From Terebella lapidaria (taxonomy: Eukaryota > Annelida > Polychaeta > Terebellida > Terebellidae), in NCBI GenBank assembly GCA_949152475.1, contig OX424559.1, positions 31,725,119 through 31,789,118 on the forward strand: 64,000 bases of DNA, written 5' to 3'. This document shows positions 21,549 through 34,614 of this stretch, in pieces. How positions within the stretch are numbered: position 1 is the first letter of the stretch; every line of letters begins with the position of its first letter. A program made the position numbers and the translations under genes. The notes beneath the pieces were generated by a model. The model was not told the DNA's origin and did not search any database. It saw nothing but the letters and a program-made list of their open reading frames with translations.

Positions 21549-23057
21549 TTTTTCGTCTGGTAGTGCTACTGGTAGTGTTCGTGTACATGTTTCACATTAA
21601 GTAGTGGTTATCTTGGTTTTGAACACCTTTAATCTAGTCGGTCAGCATCTACAGACAAAAGTATTTCTTAAGGTAGCCCCCTCATACCCAAAGCCCTGGA
21701 CTGGCCACTAGAATTGGCTTCTTATCTAGAAAATATGTCACGATTATTGGTGCTTATTCGCGAAATCAGGTTAAAGTTTGGCAGCCAACTTGGATTCTGA
21801 GCAGCTTCATCCAATCGCAAGACTGAATATCCTCATACCCAAAACCCCAGGGTTGAACACTAAAATTGAATTCTGGTCTCGATTTGGCAGGAAGTTATGA
21901 GCATTTGTGTGAAAACGGCGAGAGTTTGGTGGCCATCTTGGATTTTGCCATTTTCGGAGATCTGAATCGATATTATTAGTATTGTTATGAAGAATATATA
22001 TTTTTTCATATAACTAAACTGTATCATTTCAGACTAAAAGCATCATGCTAGAAGGATACTTTTAATTTTTTCCCTAAAATACCAAATTTTCGGTGGTGGC
22101 GATATTGAAAAAGGCCATAAAAAGTTAGCATACCAGAATATCGCGCACACCCTCGGAAAGAGGTTGTCTCAGACCATTGGGAAGTCATATCAATCGACAG
22201 ATTTCCTCCCGACTATGAGCAGTCAGGAACACTAGGTTTTACAGTAAATCGAAGTTGACTGCTACGAGTAAAAAAAAATTCAAGTAAAAAAAATTATTTA
22301 CCTACCAGCGTTAACAAAAGTTGCAGTAAATTTTTTTTTACTGCTAGGAGTAAAAAATGTTGGAAATTGGCCAACTTTGGTGATCGTTTTCATGATGAAG
22401 GAACATCCTGAGACACTAAATATTTCGCACAGATGTACCCATGAACATAATAAATCAACAAGCAAAGGGGTACTGTGGGGTATCGTAGGGTATCCAGTGT
22501 GACGCCGCTTGAAAACAGTGTTTTTCGCCGGTCTGTGCAGGGACATTTTGTTTTACTTTCCGACATTGCCGACAGGTGGCAGGTGCATCGCTGTGGTTAG
22601 TTTACTCTGACAAGTCAATTTATTTTTACCGAGTGTCGTGGATTTTGGGAGACGGCTGTGCGTAAAAACTTTGTTACTCATGACCGTTCACCGAAATCTG
22701 GACAGGAGCTTGTTATTTATACGCATCGATATTTCAAAGACATGAGAGGAGACGCTCGTTTGTCTTTGCACTGCATTACCTGTCAAATTCTAACGTCTCT
22801 ACCTCTGATTTATGGCGTTTGTGCAGCCCTGTATACAAGTATGTGCGTATCTGTGACTTTGAGCATGGCAAGACGGTAACTGTATTTTGGAAATGAATGT
22901 AACTATTATACCAATAAGGGTATGTTATGTTTTTGAATTAGCAAATGCTGTCGAGATAAATTATACACCAGTGTTGTCTTTTGTTTCTCTATTTCAGATT
23001 GATATCAAACCATCCTAGATTGCTTTGGGAAGATTGAAGATGCATGTGCTGCCGTTG
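21549..23057. other. Intergenic with two diverged direct-repeat stretches
   Basis: No gene. Two loosely similar segments starting with CCTCATACCCAAA lie near 21680 and 21830. Between about 22200 and 22350 is a repeat piece that recurs in reverse orientation near 54060-54300 (shared phrase GGTTTTACAGTAAA / TTTACTGTAAAACC, with GACTGCTACGAGTAAAA nearby). Confidence 0.5.
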
Positions 23058-24765
23058 ACGCGAGCGTTTACCCACGTGGGTCATGGACTGGTCGAAAAAG
23101 CAAAGATCATATTATTGCTCTTCACCATGTCCACACGCGCCATGCATGTGATAACTATTATTAAGTGACAAAAGTATACATGATATATTATAATCATAGA
23201 CCTGAAAGCACCATGAATACATCAAGGTTACCGTGGTTAGCTAAAAAGTGCATATATACACGGGGCAGTGGTGGTTTACCGTCCCTGCCTGATGTATTTG
23301 TGCACCTTTTTTTAAATCGTTGATGTGTGCAAGTGAACTATGTTTGACTCCTCGCAGTAACTAATTTTAGTTGACGTGCAGACGTAAAAAAAGTTTTGCT
23401 CTGAAAGGTGTCTATTGCCATACACGGGGGTAAAATTAAAAACGATCAGGTTTTAGATATACATACAATGTATAGGCCTACATCATCATTAAAATGTACA
23501 TTTATGTATTTATCTAGCTGATACAACATGTACAATGAATACCGATATGTTGTGAGCGGTTGCCCACGTGGGTCATGGACCGGTGGGGAAAGCAATGTTC
23601 ATGTTTCTCTTTAATCATGTTGATTAACACGCCAGAGATAACTTAGCCACATAAAGGATATTATAATAACATTTTTTTAAAGCAGAATAGACGCATCAAG
23701 GTTACTATGGTTACTTGAAAAGTGCACATATACTTCGGGCAGTGGTGGTTTACCATGTTTACCGTCCCTGCCTGATGTATTTGTGCACCTTTTTTTTTAA
23801 TTCGTTGACGTGTGCAAGTAAACTATGTTTGACTCCTCGCAGTAACTAATTTTAGTTGACGTGCAGACGTAAAAAAATTTTTGCTCTGAAAGGTGTCTAT
23901 TGACATACACGTGGAGAAAAATAAAAAACGATCAGGTTTTAGATATACATACAATGTATAGGCCTACATCATCATTTAAATGTACATTTATGTATTTATC
24001 TAGCTGATACAACATGTACAATGAATACCGATATGTTGTGAGCGGTTGCCCACGTGGGTCATGGACTGGTGGGGAAAGCAATGTTCATGTTTCTCTTTAA
24101 TCATGTTGATTAACACGCCAGAGATAACTTAGCCACATAAAGGATATTATAATAACATTTTTTAAAGCAGAATAGACGCATCAAGGTTACTATGGTTACT
24201 TGAAAAGTGCACATATACTTCGGGCAGTGGTGGTTTACCATGTTTACCGTCCCTGCCTGATGTATTTGTGCACCTTTTTTTTTAATTCGTTGACGTGTGC
24301 AAGTAAACTATGTTTGACTCCTCGCAGTAACTAATTTTAGTTGACGTGCAGACGTAAAAAAAATTTTGCTCTGAAAGGTGTCTATTGCCATACACGTGGA
24401 GAAAAATAAAAAACGATCAGGTTTTAGATATACATACAATGTATAGGCCTACATCATCATTAAAATGTACATTTATGTATTTATCTAGCTGATACAACAT
24501 GTACAATGAATACCGATATGTTGTGAGACGTGCAGAAAGGTGTCTATTGCCATACACGTGGAGAAAAATAAAAAACGATCAGGTTTTAGATATACATACA
24601 ATGTATAGGCCTACATCATCATTAAAGTGTACATTTATGTATTTATCTAGCTGATACAACATGTACAATGAATACCGATATGTTGTGAGACGTGCAGACG
24701 TAAAAAAAAGTTTTGCTCTGATAGGTGTATATTGCCATACACGGGGTGTAACGCAGAAAGGTCAG
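23058..24765. repeat. Tandem repeat, unit about 486-492 bp, plus 162-bp truncated units
   Basis: The palindrome CCCACGTGGG followed by TCATGGAC marks unit starts at 23071, 23563 and 24049. A second landmark (ACCGATATGTTGTGAG) recurs at about 23544, 24030 and 24515, giving a 485-486 bp period. It recurs again at 24677, a truncated 162-bp unit. Units 2 and 3 are nearly identical and unit 1 is diverged. Part of the unit (a CAAGTAAACTATGTTTGACT-like phrase) also recurs alone near 27455, 28655, 29935 and 31640, so it belongs to a wider dispersed family. No coding content. Confidence 0.85.
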
Positions 24766-27700
24766 GTTTTAGTAAAAAGATGATCAGGTTTTAGATACAC
24801 ACATACATGTAGGCCTACATCATCATCATCATCATCATGTACATGCATATATTTATCAACCTAATACCGATAGATATGATTATAATGAGGACAATATAAA
24901 ACACCCAATATGAATAACTGTTGGAATAGAAATAAAGTCCTTTCAAACAGTTGTAGCACAATCCACACTGGTGTCAGTGACAGACACTGAAATACTATAT
25001 CGTAGTTGTTTGTACTCCATACATACTGTAAAACCAGAAATGTTTGCGAAGTATTTATTTTGCGAATAAAGAAAATATCGCCAAATGTAATCCTCGCCAA
25101 ATATTTCTATGTCATCCACATCGGTGACTTCAAGAAAAGCCTCAGAATCAAGTAGCATCATCAGCGTGTGAAATGGACATCAGCCCGAGGCGGGTAAAAT
25201 TGTCATCTGTCCAGTAACTCACGAAATTTGCAAGCCCGACAGGCGGGTATCGAATTTCAACGAAATAACTGGAATTAGAATGACGAGATATTTAACATTT
25301 AATGAACCTTTGGATTACACCGCGAATATTCTCTGCGTTGGATTGTTGTTCTGTAGTTAGTGATTCAACCAAATTTCGTAGATTTTAAATAGTAATAGCA
25401 TTCGACATAACCCTTGCTTGGGAATCAAAGCAAACATAACCCTATTGTTCGTGGTAATTTTTTGCCTGGCTATTGGTCTGCAACTCAAATGTAGGCCTAC
25501 CGTTCCTAGCACTCCCTGCCCCGACAATGCGCGGCCCTGTGCATGACTTGAATGCACATTACTATAATTGCACACAAATGTAACAAACTTACTTACACAC
25601 GGACCCTTGCATTATATTCTGCATCAGCCTCCCCATTCGACTGCAACCCCCTCCACTTCACGTACAGGTGTGTACAAACCACCCTCCCATTCACTCGCTC
25701 TCCTCTACACCTTCTGTCTATCCTGAATCACTCAGCCATGTGCAGAGATAGCTATATATAGACAGGTTTTAGGAGAATTCAGGTGATGTCACTGGTTAAA
25801 CCCAGATTCTGGCTGAGATTAGCGAGGGGAGGGGGGTGAGTCCTGTAGTGGAGATGGTTTGAGGGCATTTTGTATGTTCATATATGTGAAATTTCACATG
25901 CAATTCTAGCACTAATATACAAGAACAATTATGATGGACGTTAAGTATTGTATTTCGCGTTATAGGGGTGGGGAGGGGGGAGGGGGTCAGTGTGGAAGGG
26001 ATGAGGAGATTAGTCTCCAGCAAAAATTTACATCAAATACATGTACTTGTACCTTGTTTTTGACAATATAATTTAGTCTTTAGTATTTCATCTCTTAATC
26101 TGACATGATCTGAAAAGCACACATCCTGTATCATTATGCTTTGTGGGTTCAGAATAAAAGATGACATGGGTTACCAAAATAGCATCCGGGCTAGTAGCTG
26201 TCAAAAGCCATCAGATCAGTAAAGCTCACTGTACTACATATACTTGTTGGTTCTAGTTATTATTCATATTATTGTTTTGAAGACAAATACTGTAGCGTGG
26301 ACAATAAACTTTTCAATTTGTTTGGTTGATTGAAACACGAAAATAAGTCCCGCCAAATTGGATTGTCTGAGAAAACGGCAAAATTTAGACATTTGTGGTT
26401 TTACACGTATTGCTCTATATACATGTACCCAATGTACATGTATATCAGTTGAGGGAAGGTCAATGAACTCCAATTACAAGCCCATTTTGCATTTTAGGAC
26501 ATTTTTGTCGTCTGACATTTCCTGATGACTACAACGTGTATAATAGAATGTGTATATATCAATATACTGGCGTTAATGTTCCATAAACAGCCAGGATATA
26601 CCCATGTATGTGACACTTTTGAATAACAAATTACCTAATATCAACATTAGCCAAACGAACCACAAGTGATCAACAAACATTTTAACCAACAGTGCATGAA
26701 AAGTGCATGATGCATCATGGGATATTGACAAGAAGGGTGACTGACACCCCTGTCTGGTGTGCGTGTGTAATTTGTATTTTATGTTGTTCACGTGTTCAAG
26801 TAAAATTTTTTTTACTCTGATTGTAATTGACGCACATGCGTAAAGAAATTTTTACTCAATAATTACTGTTGTACTACATGAGCGGTGAAATTGTGCACAC
26901 GTAAGCAATGAGGTTGCGTGTTTACTTTGTGTGTATCGTGGGTATGTTGCTGGAAGATATGGACGGGATTTAAATTGTTGAAGTACTATACCATCTTGGA
27001 TTTATCCACAGTGATTAAGGTACCCCCCCCCCCTCTCGGCAATTATTGATAACTATCATAGAATATAAAGAACGTTTTATAACATGTAGGCCTATTCTAT
27101 GTCGTTCCAAACGTCTACAGACACATTATCACAAACCACTGCTAAATAAAGCAGCAAAATTATATGGGATTTCAGATAAATCGTGTATTCACATACGAAA
27201 CAAAACAAGTATACATGCTTCATCTTGTTTATTGATTGTGCTAGTGAGCAAGCACTGCTACGTGGTAGCCCATGCAGAAGATCAAATGTGTAATGTTTGA
27301 ACAATCCATGCCCTTCATGTTACCCACATATATATTATTCCAAAAAATACATAATCAAGATTACGTGAAAAGTGCATACATGTACATTATTACACAGGGA
27401 TGGCTTACCCCCTGCTGCCTGGTGTTTGTGTGTAGTTTATTATTTTTTAAAACTCAATTTACGTGTTCAAGTAAACAATGTTAGACTTGTCACAGTAACC
27501 AATTACTCCAATTTTTGTTTTCATGCATCTGACAGAATTGTGCACAAGCAAAATAAGCTACATTATGAGGCTGCATGCATCCATGGTATCATCGGTATGT
27601 TGCTGGAAGATCGATGATGACCACAGAAAGTATAATCACACTTAAGTATATGATACAAGTTATCATGGTAATAAGCAAGCACTACCCCGTGATAACCAAT

Positions 27701-28345
27701 GGTAACCAATGCAACATTTGACGAGGACTCCCTGCCCCTCACGTGAGACCCACAAATATGATCCCAATGGTTAACATGGTTACACGTAGTACCCGGATTT
27801 ATCTACATGGTAGGAACAAACATTGCATTTCTTGAAATGGAACACACGTTCAATTTAGTGGGCAATTATATTTCTCGTGATAATCAATTATAGGCCTAAT
27901 GATGAGTTTATCAGTCATACAAAATGATAATCATAGATAAAAAGAACAAATAGTGTGTAATATTAAATACATTTTCCTATCATAACCAGTTGTCATTCCG
28001 GATCTTAACTATAGGAAATCAGGTCGGAACGAAATTACCCACTAAATTGAACATGTAATCCCTTAGGATCTCTAGATTGTATGAAACCGGCACATGTACA
28101 TGTACACATCGGTTTATGCTTGTTTTACTCGTACTTTTGGGCAAAAGTAAAAGTGTAAGTAAGAACAATTTAACTTTAACAGTACACTTAATCCGACAGA
28201 TTACTTTTCAGTTTTTCACGTGCCACTGTAAAATCTATTACTGGCAACCAGTATCCAGTATCATGTGTGTACATTTATATATTGCTGAGAAATGCTTACA
28301 ATGCAAGTCAACCTGTTCAACAGACATGAACTGGTGCATAAAAAT
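24766..28345. other. Intergenic with repeat fragments
   Basis: No gene supported. TACTGTAAAACCAGAAATG at about 25026 resembles the terminal sequence of the MITEs at 51 and 52 kb, but I see no partner end. Fragments of the 23-25 kb repeat unit occur near 26790-26850 and 27455-27510. Short GT/C-rich simple runs occur near 25965-25985 and 27020-27035. Confidence 0.5.
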
Positions 28346-29641
28346 TTAGTATGCCCAGCTTGTGTTGAGACTAGGTGCAGAATCCGACAGCTGAGAATAC
28401 AATGAATATAAAGCATCATTAGAATGTATAGAGCCGAGATGAATACAAATCATAACAATGGTAACAGCACATTGGTTAGCAATATTATGAAGATAGAACA
28501 CAACAGTTGAATTACTACCTTCAGAATAAGATTCACATTTGCTGTAAGTGTACACCATATCCCATGGTTTGATTAATATGTACAGGAATCGTTCATCGTA
28601 ATTGGTAATCATGGTAGTTATGGCCAGTATAATCTTTCCCTAAGATAACTTGTTGACGTGTGTAAGTAAACAATGTTTGACTTCTCACAGTAACACTTTT
28701 GTATCGACGTATAGACGAAGAATTTTCTTCACAAAAAGAGGTACGACTCATGGATCATGTACACAGGATATGACACTATATGTACATGTACAGACGACAT
28801 TATTGGACATATGGAAACAGAAATAAGGGGCATGAAAATGATAGGCATGCATGTTGATTGTTGAGTTTGATACACTTACATGTAAATTCTCCAAGTAAAG
28901 AATGAAATATTTTTTATTGCTCAAGTACCAAGACAGTATTAGCATGATTAGTGGAAAGATGGAAAAAAAGTGTGATGTACCTTGCATCATATGTATCATG
29001 AGATCATGCACATCGGGAAGGTGGTACCGGTATACACAAGGTTTATTTACTTACAGCAGTAAATTAAATTACACTGCCACTAGTCAATAAATTGTGCCAT
29101 ACAGATACATGTAACTAGTAACCATGGTAAGACGGCTCATGTATCATGTGTATATACAACTCAGTTTTGTATCATGTAAGTATCAATCTATTACCACCAA
29201 TAGAATCAGATTATCACACCCACACATACACACATTTTATATTATATCGTTGAGAGCAATCCGTGGAATATTCATACCTTACAGGCATCATTAGTTTTAA
29301 AAAATGATTTAAAGCTCGGTCTTCGAACCTTTTCAAAGTAGACATATGTCAATAAGATGTTGAGTATGTGTAGTTCCAATATGTCAAGCATATCTTATAT
29401 GTCACAAAGCAATTTTGTTTTGTACGGCACACTTGATTGACAATCAATAGCCCAAAATCTAATAATACCAGGAAATAACGTCTTTGATTGATAATTCACA
29501 CCTTTTTGAATAGGTCACAGACAGCAATTAGTTCCACGTGCTAATCACCCCTGACAGTGACAAATATAAAAGATTTAAAAACAATAATTGAACATTGCCT
29601 ATGTATTTTATATTAGCATAACATCTATCATGCAAGCATAC

Positions 29642-29918
29642 CTCGTAATTTACATTCAGACTCCGTCAGCGGAGAATACAATGAATATATAGCCTCATCA
29701 GCATGTGTAGAGCCGAGATGAATACAAATCATAACAATGGTAACAGGATATTGATTAGCAATGTCATGAAGATAAACCACCCAATTTGAATTACTACCTT
29801 CAGAATAAGACTCACATTTGCTGTAAGTGTACACTATATCCCATGGTTTGATGAATATGTACAGGAATCGTTCATCGTAATTGGTAATCATGGTAGTTAT
29901 AGCCAGTATAATCTTTCC
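29642..29918 (-). other. Exon-like open frame, copy B
   Basis: Unrecognised. The frame is bounded on the minus strand by an acceptor-like TTATCTTAG and a donor-like GAG|GTATGC, giving a 277-nt exon-like block open throughout. It contains the phrases NYDERFLYIFIKPWDIVYTY and NWVVYLHDIANQYPVTIVMI. The same exon is present in copy C (31349-31616, 268 nt, with a 9-nt in-frame deletion and donor GAG|GTATAC) and in copy A (acceptor at about 28639, 3' end diverged). Most B-versus-C differences change the amino acid, which argues against purifying selection. It may be an exon of an unknown gene duplicated in tandem, or a chance frame. Confidence 0.3.
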
Positions 29919-30285
29919 CTAAGATAACTTGTTGACATGTGTAAGTAAACAATGTTTGACTTCTCACAGTAACAATTTTGTATCGACGTATAGACGAAGA
30001 AATTTTTTCACAAAAAGAGGTACGACTCATGGATGATGTACACAGGATATGACACTATATGTACATGTACAGTCGACATTATTGGACATATGGAAACAGA
30101 AATAAGGACATGAAAATGATAGGCATGCATGTTGATTGTTGAGTTTGATACACGTACATGTAAATTCTCCAAGTAAAGAATGAATATTTTTTATTGCTCA
30201 AGTGCCAAGACAGTATTAGCATGATTAGTAGAAAGATGGAAAATAAGTATGATGTACCTTGCATCATATGTATCATGAGATCATG

Positions 30286-30746
30286 TGTAAGATTCACATT
30301 ATTCTCTATTTATCAATTTGTTTCAAATTGCACTTATTAGGACCCTCACTGTTATGTAATCAAACCTGACAGCTGTGCTGTTATTTGAACTTCAAGGGGA
30401 TTGCGTAACTGTCAGGAAATCCCCTGTTTAGACAATAGCTTCGACTTGTAATTAGGTTGTTATCACGGGTATCAACTTCAATACCTAACCAACATTCCAT
30501 TGTAATAGCTTTACAATAACAATGGGGTTTACATAAGATTACATGCTATTGTCAGTGATATAATGCTGGCTGGCTATATAAGCAAGCCAGTCCGTTCAAT
30601 AAAACAGTTTCAATCTTGTCTTCAACCTGTACACATCGTGTTTGTTGTTGATCGCAAGAGACTGAACCCAGGCCGGCTGGCCTTGGCCAGCCCGGCCTGG
30701 CAATATAGACAGACTGTGAAGTAGGGTGAAAACCTTAAACTTTACA
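30286..30746 (+). mobile_element. Solo LTR, 461 bp, TG...CA, 4-bp target duplication
   Basis: Inserted in copy B of the tandem segment. Starts TGTAAGATTC and ends CTTTACA, flanked by CATG at 30282-30285 and 30747-30750. Copies A and C carry the uninterrupted target (ATCATGCACATC) at the matching place, so the boundaries are exact. Inside are TATATAAG at 30575-30582 and AATAAA at 30598-30603, the expected promoter and polyadenylation signals. No internal coding region is present, so it is a recombined solo LTR or a very small LTR-type element. Confidence 0.85.
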
Positions 30747-31348
30747 CATGCACATCGGGATAGGTGGTACCGCTATACACAAGGTTTATTTACTTACAGC
30801 AGTAAATTAAATTACACTGCCACTAGTCAATAAATTGTGCCATATATATATACATGTAACAAGTAACTATGGTAAGAAGACTCATGTATCATGTGTATAT
30901 ACAAACTCAGTTTTGAATCATCACACCCACACATACACACATTTTATATTATATCGTTGAGAGCAATCCGTGGAATATTCATACCTTACAGGCATCAATA
31001 GTTTTAAAAAATGATTTAACGCTCGGTCTTCGAACCTTTTCAAAGTAGACATATATCAATAAGATGTTGAGTATGTGTAGTTCCAATATGTCAAGCATAT
31101 CTTATATGTCACAAAGCAATTTTGTTTTATACGGCACACTTGATTGACAATCAATAGCCCAAAATCTAATAATACCAGGAAATAACGTCTTTGATTGATA
31201 ATTCAGACCTTTTTGAAGAGGTCACAGACAGCAATTAGTTCCAAGTGCTAATCACCCCTGACAGTGACAAATATAAAAGATTTAAAAACAATAATTGAAC
31301 ATTGCCTATGTATTTTATATTAGCATAACATCTATCATGCAAGTATAC

Positions 31349-31616
31349 CTCGTAATTTACATTCAGACTCCGTCAGCTGAGAATACAATGAATATATAGC
31401 ATCATCAGCATGTGTAGAGCCGAGATGAATACAAATCATAACAATGGTAACAAGATATTGATTAGCAATATCATGAAGATAAACCACCCAATTTGAATTA
31501 CTACCTTCAGAACATTTCCTGTAAGTGTACACCATATCCCATGGTCTGATGAATATGTACAGGAATCGTTCATCGTAATTGGTAATCACGGTAGTTATAG
31601 CCAGTATAGTCTTTCC
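31349..31616 (-). other. Exon-like open frame, copy C
   Basis: Counterpart of the block at 29642-29918, with the same acceptor context and donor position. It has lost three codons in frame (CESYSEG becomes CSEG) and differs mainly by replacements (for example P to L, E to D). Function unknown. Confidence 0.3.
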
Positions 31617-32257
31617 CTAAGATAACTTGTTGACGTGTGTAAGTAAACAATGTATGACTTCTCAAAGTAACAATTTTCTATCGACGTATAGACAAAGACA
31701 TTTCTTCACAAAAAGAGGTACGACTCATGGATCATGTACACAGGATATGACACTATATGTACACGTACAGACGACACTATTGGACATATGGAAACAGAAA
31801 TATGGGGCATGAAAATGATAGGCATGCATGTTGATTGTTGAGTTTGATACACGTACATGTAAATTCTCCAAGTAAAGAATGAAATATTTTTTATTGCTCA
31901 AGTGCCAAGACAGTATAAGCATGATTAGTGAAAAGATGGAAAAAAGTATGATGTACCTTACATCATATGTATCATGAGATCATGCACATCAGGATAGGTG
32001 GTACCGGTATACACAAGGTTTATTTACTTACAGCAGTAATTTAAATTACACTGCCACTAGTCAATAAATTGTGCCATACATATATATGTAACTAGTAACC
32101 ATGGTAAGAAGACTCATGTATATACAAACTCAGTTTTGTATCATCACACCCACACATACGTTCACACACACACACCAACACACGCTGTAACTTGGAACAA
32201 TCAGAGAAGATTTTAAAAGCTTATATTGTTAACTACCAGTTGGGACCAATATGAAAA

Positions 32258-33687
32258 AATTGGCCCAAGGGCTGAGACAGGTTACCGGACAAAATATGTT
32301 CTATATTTCAGATATTAGCCATTTTGTCCTGTGACCTTGAAAATAAGGTCACTGGTCAAATGCAACGTCATGAGAATATCCAGCAAACACGTATATCATT
32401 CCCGATATGTCCATTGTTTGCTAAGCTGTAAATTCAATAACAAGTAAAACCAAATAGCAATTTTGTTCTATGACCTTGAAATAAGGTCGAAGGTCGAATT
32501 AATGGTCAATAAAATATTTGGCATACATCATTCCCTTTAGGTGCACAACTGATTCCTAGGCTGTAAAGTCGGTAATAAGTGAGATATTAGCAGTTTTGTC
32601 CTGTGACCTTGAAAATGAGGTCAAAGGTCAAATCGAGGTCATCAGAATATTAGGTGTTTATCATTTCCTATATGTCCACAACTGATTTCTAAGCTGTAAA
32701 GTCGATAATAAGTGAAATATTAGCCATTTTGTGTTCTTGACCTTGAAAATGAGGTCAGAGTTCAAATTCAAAGTCACGACAATATTCAGCATATATCATT
32801 TCCTACATGTCCACAATTGATCCCTAAGCTCTAAAATCGATAATAACGGAAATATCAGCCATTTTGTCCTGTGACCTTGAAAATGAGGTCAAAGGTCAAA
32901 TTCAAGGTCATGACAATAATCTGCATATATTATTTCCTATATGTTCATAATTGATTCCTAAGCTTTAAAGTCGATAAGTAGCGAGATATTAGCCATTTTG
33001 TCCTCTGACCTTGAAAATGAGGTCAAAGGTCAAATTCAAGGTCATCAGAATATTCGGCTGATATCATTTCCTTTATGTCCACAATTGATTCCTAAGCTGT
33101 GAAGTCGATAATAACCTTATGTTCCCTGACCTTGAAACTGAGGTCAGAGGTCAAATTCAAGGTCACGAGAATATTCAGCATATATCATTTCCTATATGTC
33201 CACAATTGATTCCTAGTCTCTAATCTCAATATTAAGTGAGATATTAGGCTTAATGTGTCCCATTATAAAGCGCGGAGAATTTAACATGGGAAAGTCCCAT
33301 TTGGGCCGAGTTGGGGCCCAAAATGGCCCACTGTGAGCGATTCAAGGGCAACAAAATTTATACATGTCACAGGGGTACATATGAGGAATGTTATGCATCA
33401 ATAAGAAAAAAAGTTACTGAACAGATTTTGAGAAAACAACTGTCAAAGTCCAAAATTGGCCATTTTTCGACGAAAACGGTCGCCATTTTGAAAAAAATTG
33501 AAAATCAGAAAACTGAAAAAAACCTTTCCTGGAAATATTTTTAGGTATTTTTGTGCAAAATCTCAGGAATATTCCATCGTAAACTTTAAAGATAAAAATG
33601 TGAACGGACGGACGGACGGACGACGGACGATGAACGCCGGACGCAACGCCACGGCAATAGGTTATCGGACCAAAGGTCCGGTAACCT
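32258..33687 (-). mobile_element. Helentron-like ('pearl'-type) non-autonomous element, copy 1
   Basis: Reverse orientation. At the right end (its 5' end) is the imperfect palindrome GGTTACCGGACC..GGTCCGATAACC type, followed leftward by a GTCC-rich microsatellite (33605-33630) and a TTTCAAAATGGCG-like block. A tandem core of about 120-140 bp follows, carrying AGGTCAAAGGTCA and TCAAGGTCA motifs (for example near 32616, 32886, 33022, 33142). Its 3' end is the inverted motif AGGTTACCGGAC next to a degenerate TTAGCCC/GGGCTAA stem-loop at about 32258-32290. Subterminal inverted repeats, internal tandem repeats and a 3' stem-loop are the published features of Helentron-associated elements and of bivalve pearl elements. 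Confidence 0.65.
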
Positions 33688-34614
33688 AAAAAAGGGCAAC
33701 AAAATTTAAGGGCAACAAAATTTAGTTAACTTTATTTTTGCTAGTTAAGTCTATTAATGACCACGATAAAAATAGTTAAGACAAGAAACATTTATTATTG
33801 AGCTCAACAAAGTGAAGGTTTCGTCCAGTAGAGATTTCATGGGTGTAACCGAATAAGTTAACATTATTTTTACTAGTAAATTCTATTATTGACCACAGTA
33901 AAATTAGTTAGGACAAGAAACATTTATTATTGGGGTCAACAAGGTAGACATTTGATGGTTGTAATAATGGTCATAAATATTATGAAAGGAGTTAACATCA
34001 ATTTTTGCTTGTTGAGTCTGTTAATAGTTTAGGGGGCGACAGGGATGATAGGGCTATGGGGGATACACCCCAGCGGTCGTCAGCGACTTCAGTTCGTCTG
34101 GTTATTTATTCTATTACACTATTATTAACATTTTAATTTTTTGCTGGCCTACCCTAGTCTGTGGAATTTTTGAACCATTAGGACTAGCAAATTGGACTGA
34201 CTGTATATATTAAGCAAATACGAGCTGTCTCTATCAAATTATGATGTTAACAATGATTTTATTGGCTCCCTCAGTTAAACAAGATGCATTTTCTTTCATT
34301 TTCTAGCAAACACAATGTTATGACAACAAAATAAATTGAATTTGTTAAACTTGAAATGTACTCCGTACTTTTTTTTGTGATTTCGTAGTCATGTACACAA
34401 GATATGACTTCACAGCAGGCAAAATACAAATATCCCCACTACATGTTCATCTTGTTAAGCAAAATATTTGTTTCATTATTACTACGATATATACATTCCA
34501 AAATTTCTATGGGTCAAACATGTAGTTTCGATCCCTTGCATGTTAATGAAACACTTATCCACTTGTCAAGGGTTAGTGGGAAGCAAGCTCGTTGACCCGG
34601 GATCCCCCATTTTT
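33688..34614. other. Spacer between two inverted repeat elements
   Basis: No gene. Holds two direct copies (about 33725-33850 and 33860-33960) of a phrase built on GACAAGAAACATTTATTATTG, and one copy (34036-34080) of a dispersed motif starting GACAGGGATGATAGGG that recurs near 38272 and 48098. Confidence 0.5.

Larger units (their letters stand above)
28346..32150. repeat. Three tandem copies of a roughly 1.3-kb segment
   Basis: Copy A (about 28390-29665), copy B (about 29666-31375, lengthened by a 461-bp solo LTR) and copy C (about 31376-32150, partial) share the same order: a minus-strand open exon-like frame, a CAAGTAAACAATG phrase, an ATGTACATGTACAG-rich stretch, then a long AT-rich block. 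Copies differ by substitutions and small indels. One non-coding stretch with a long minus-strand frame in copies A and C is frameshifted in copy B, so that frame is not under coding constraint. Confidence 0.8.

Noticed and set aside
28748..29011. 87-residue minus-strand frame in copy A, also present in copy C
   Set aside because: Frameshifted in copy B and AT-rich; no coding constraint between duplicate copies.
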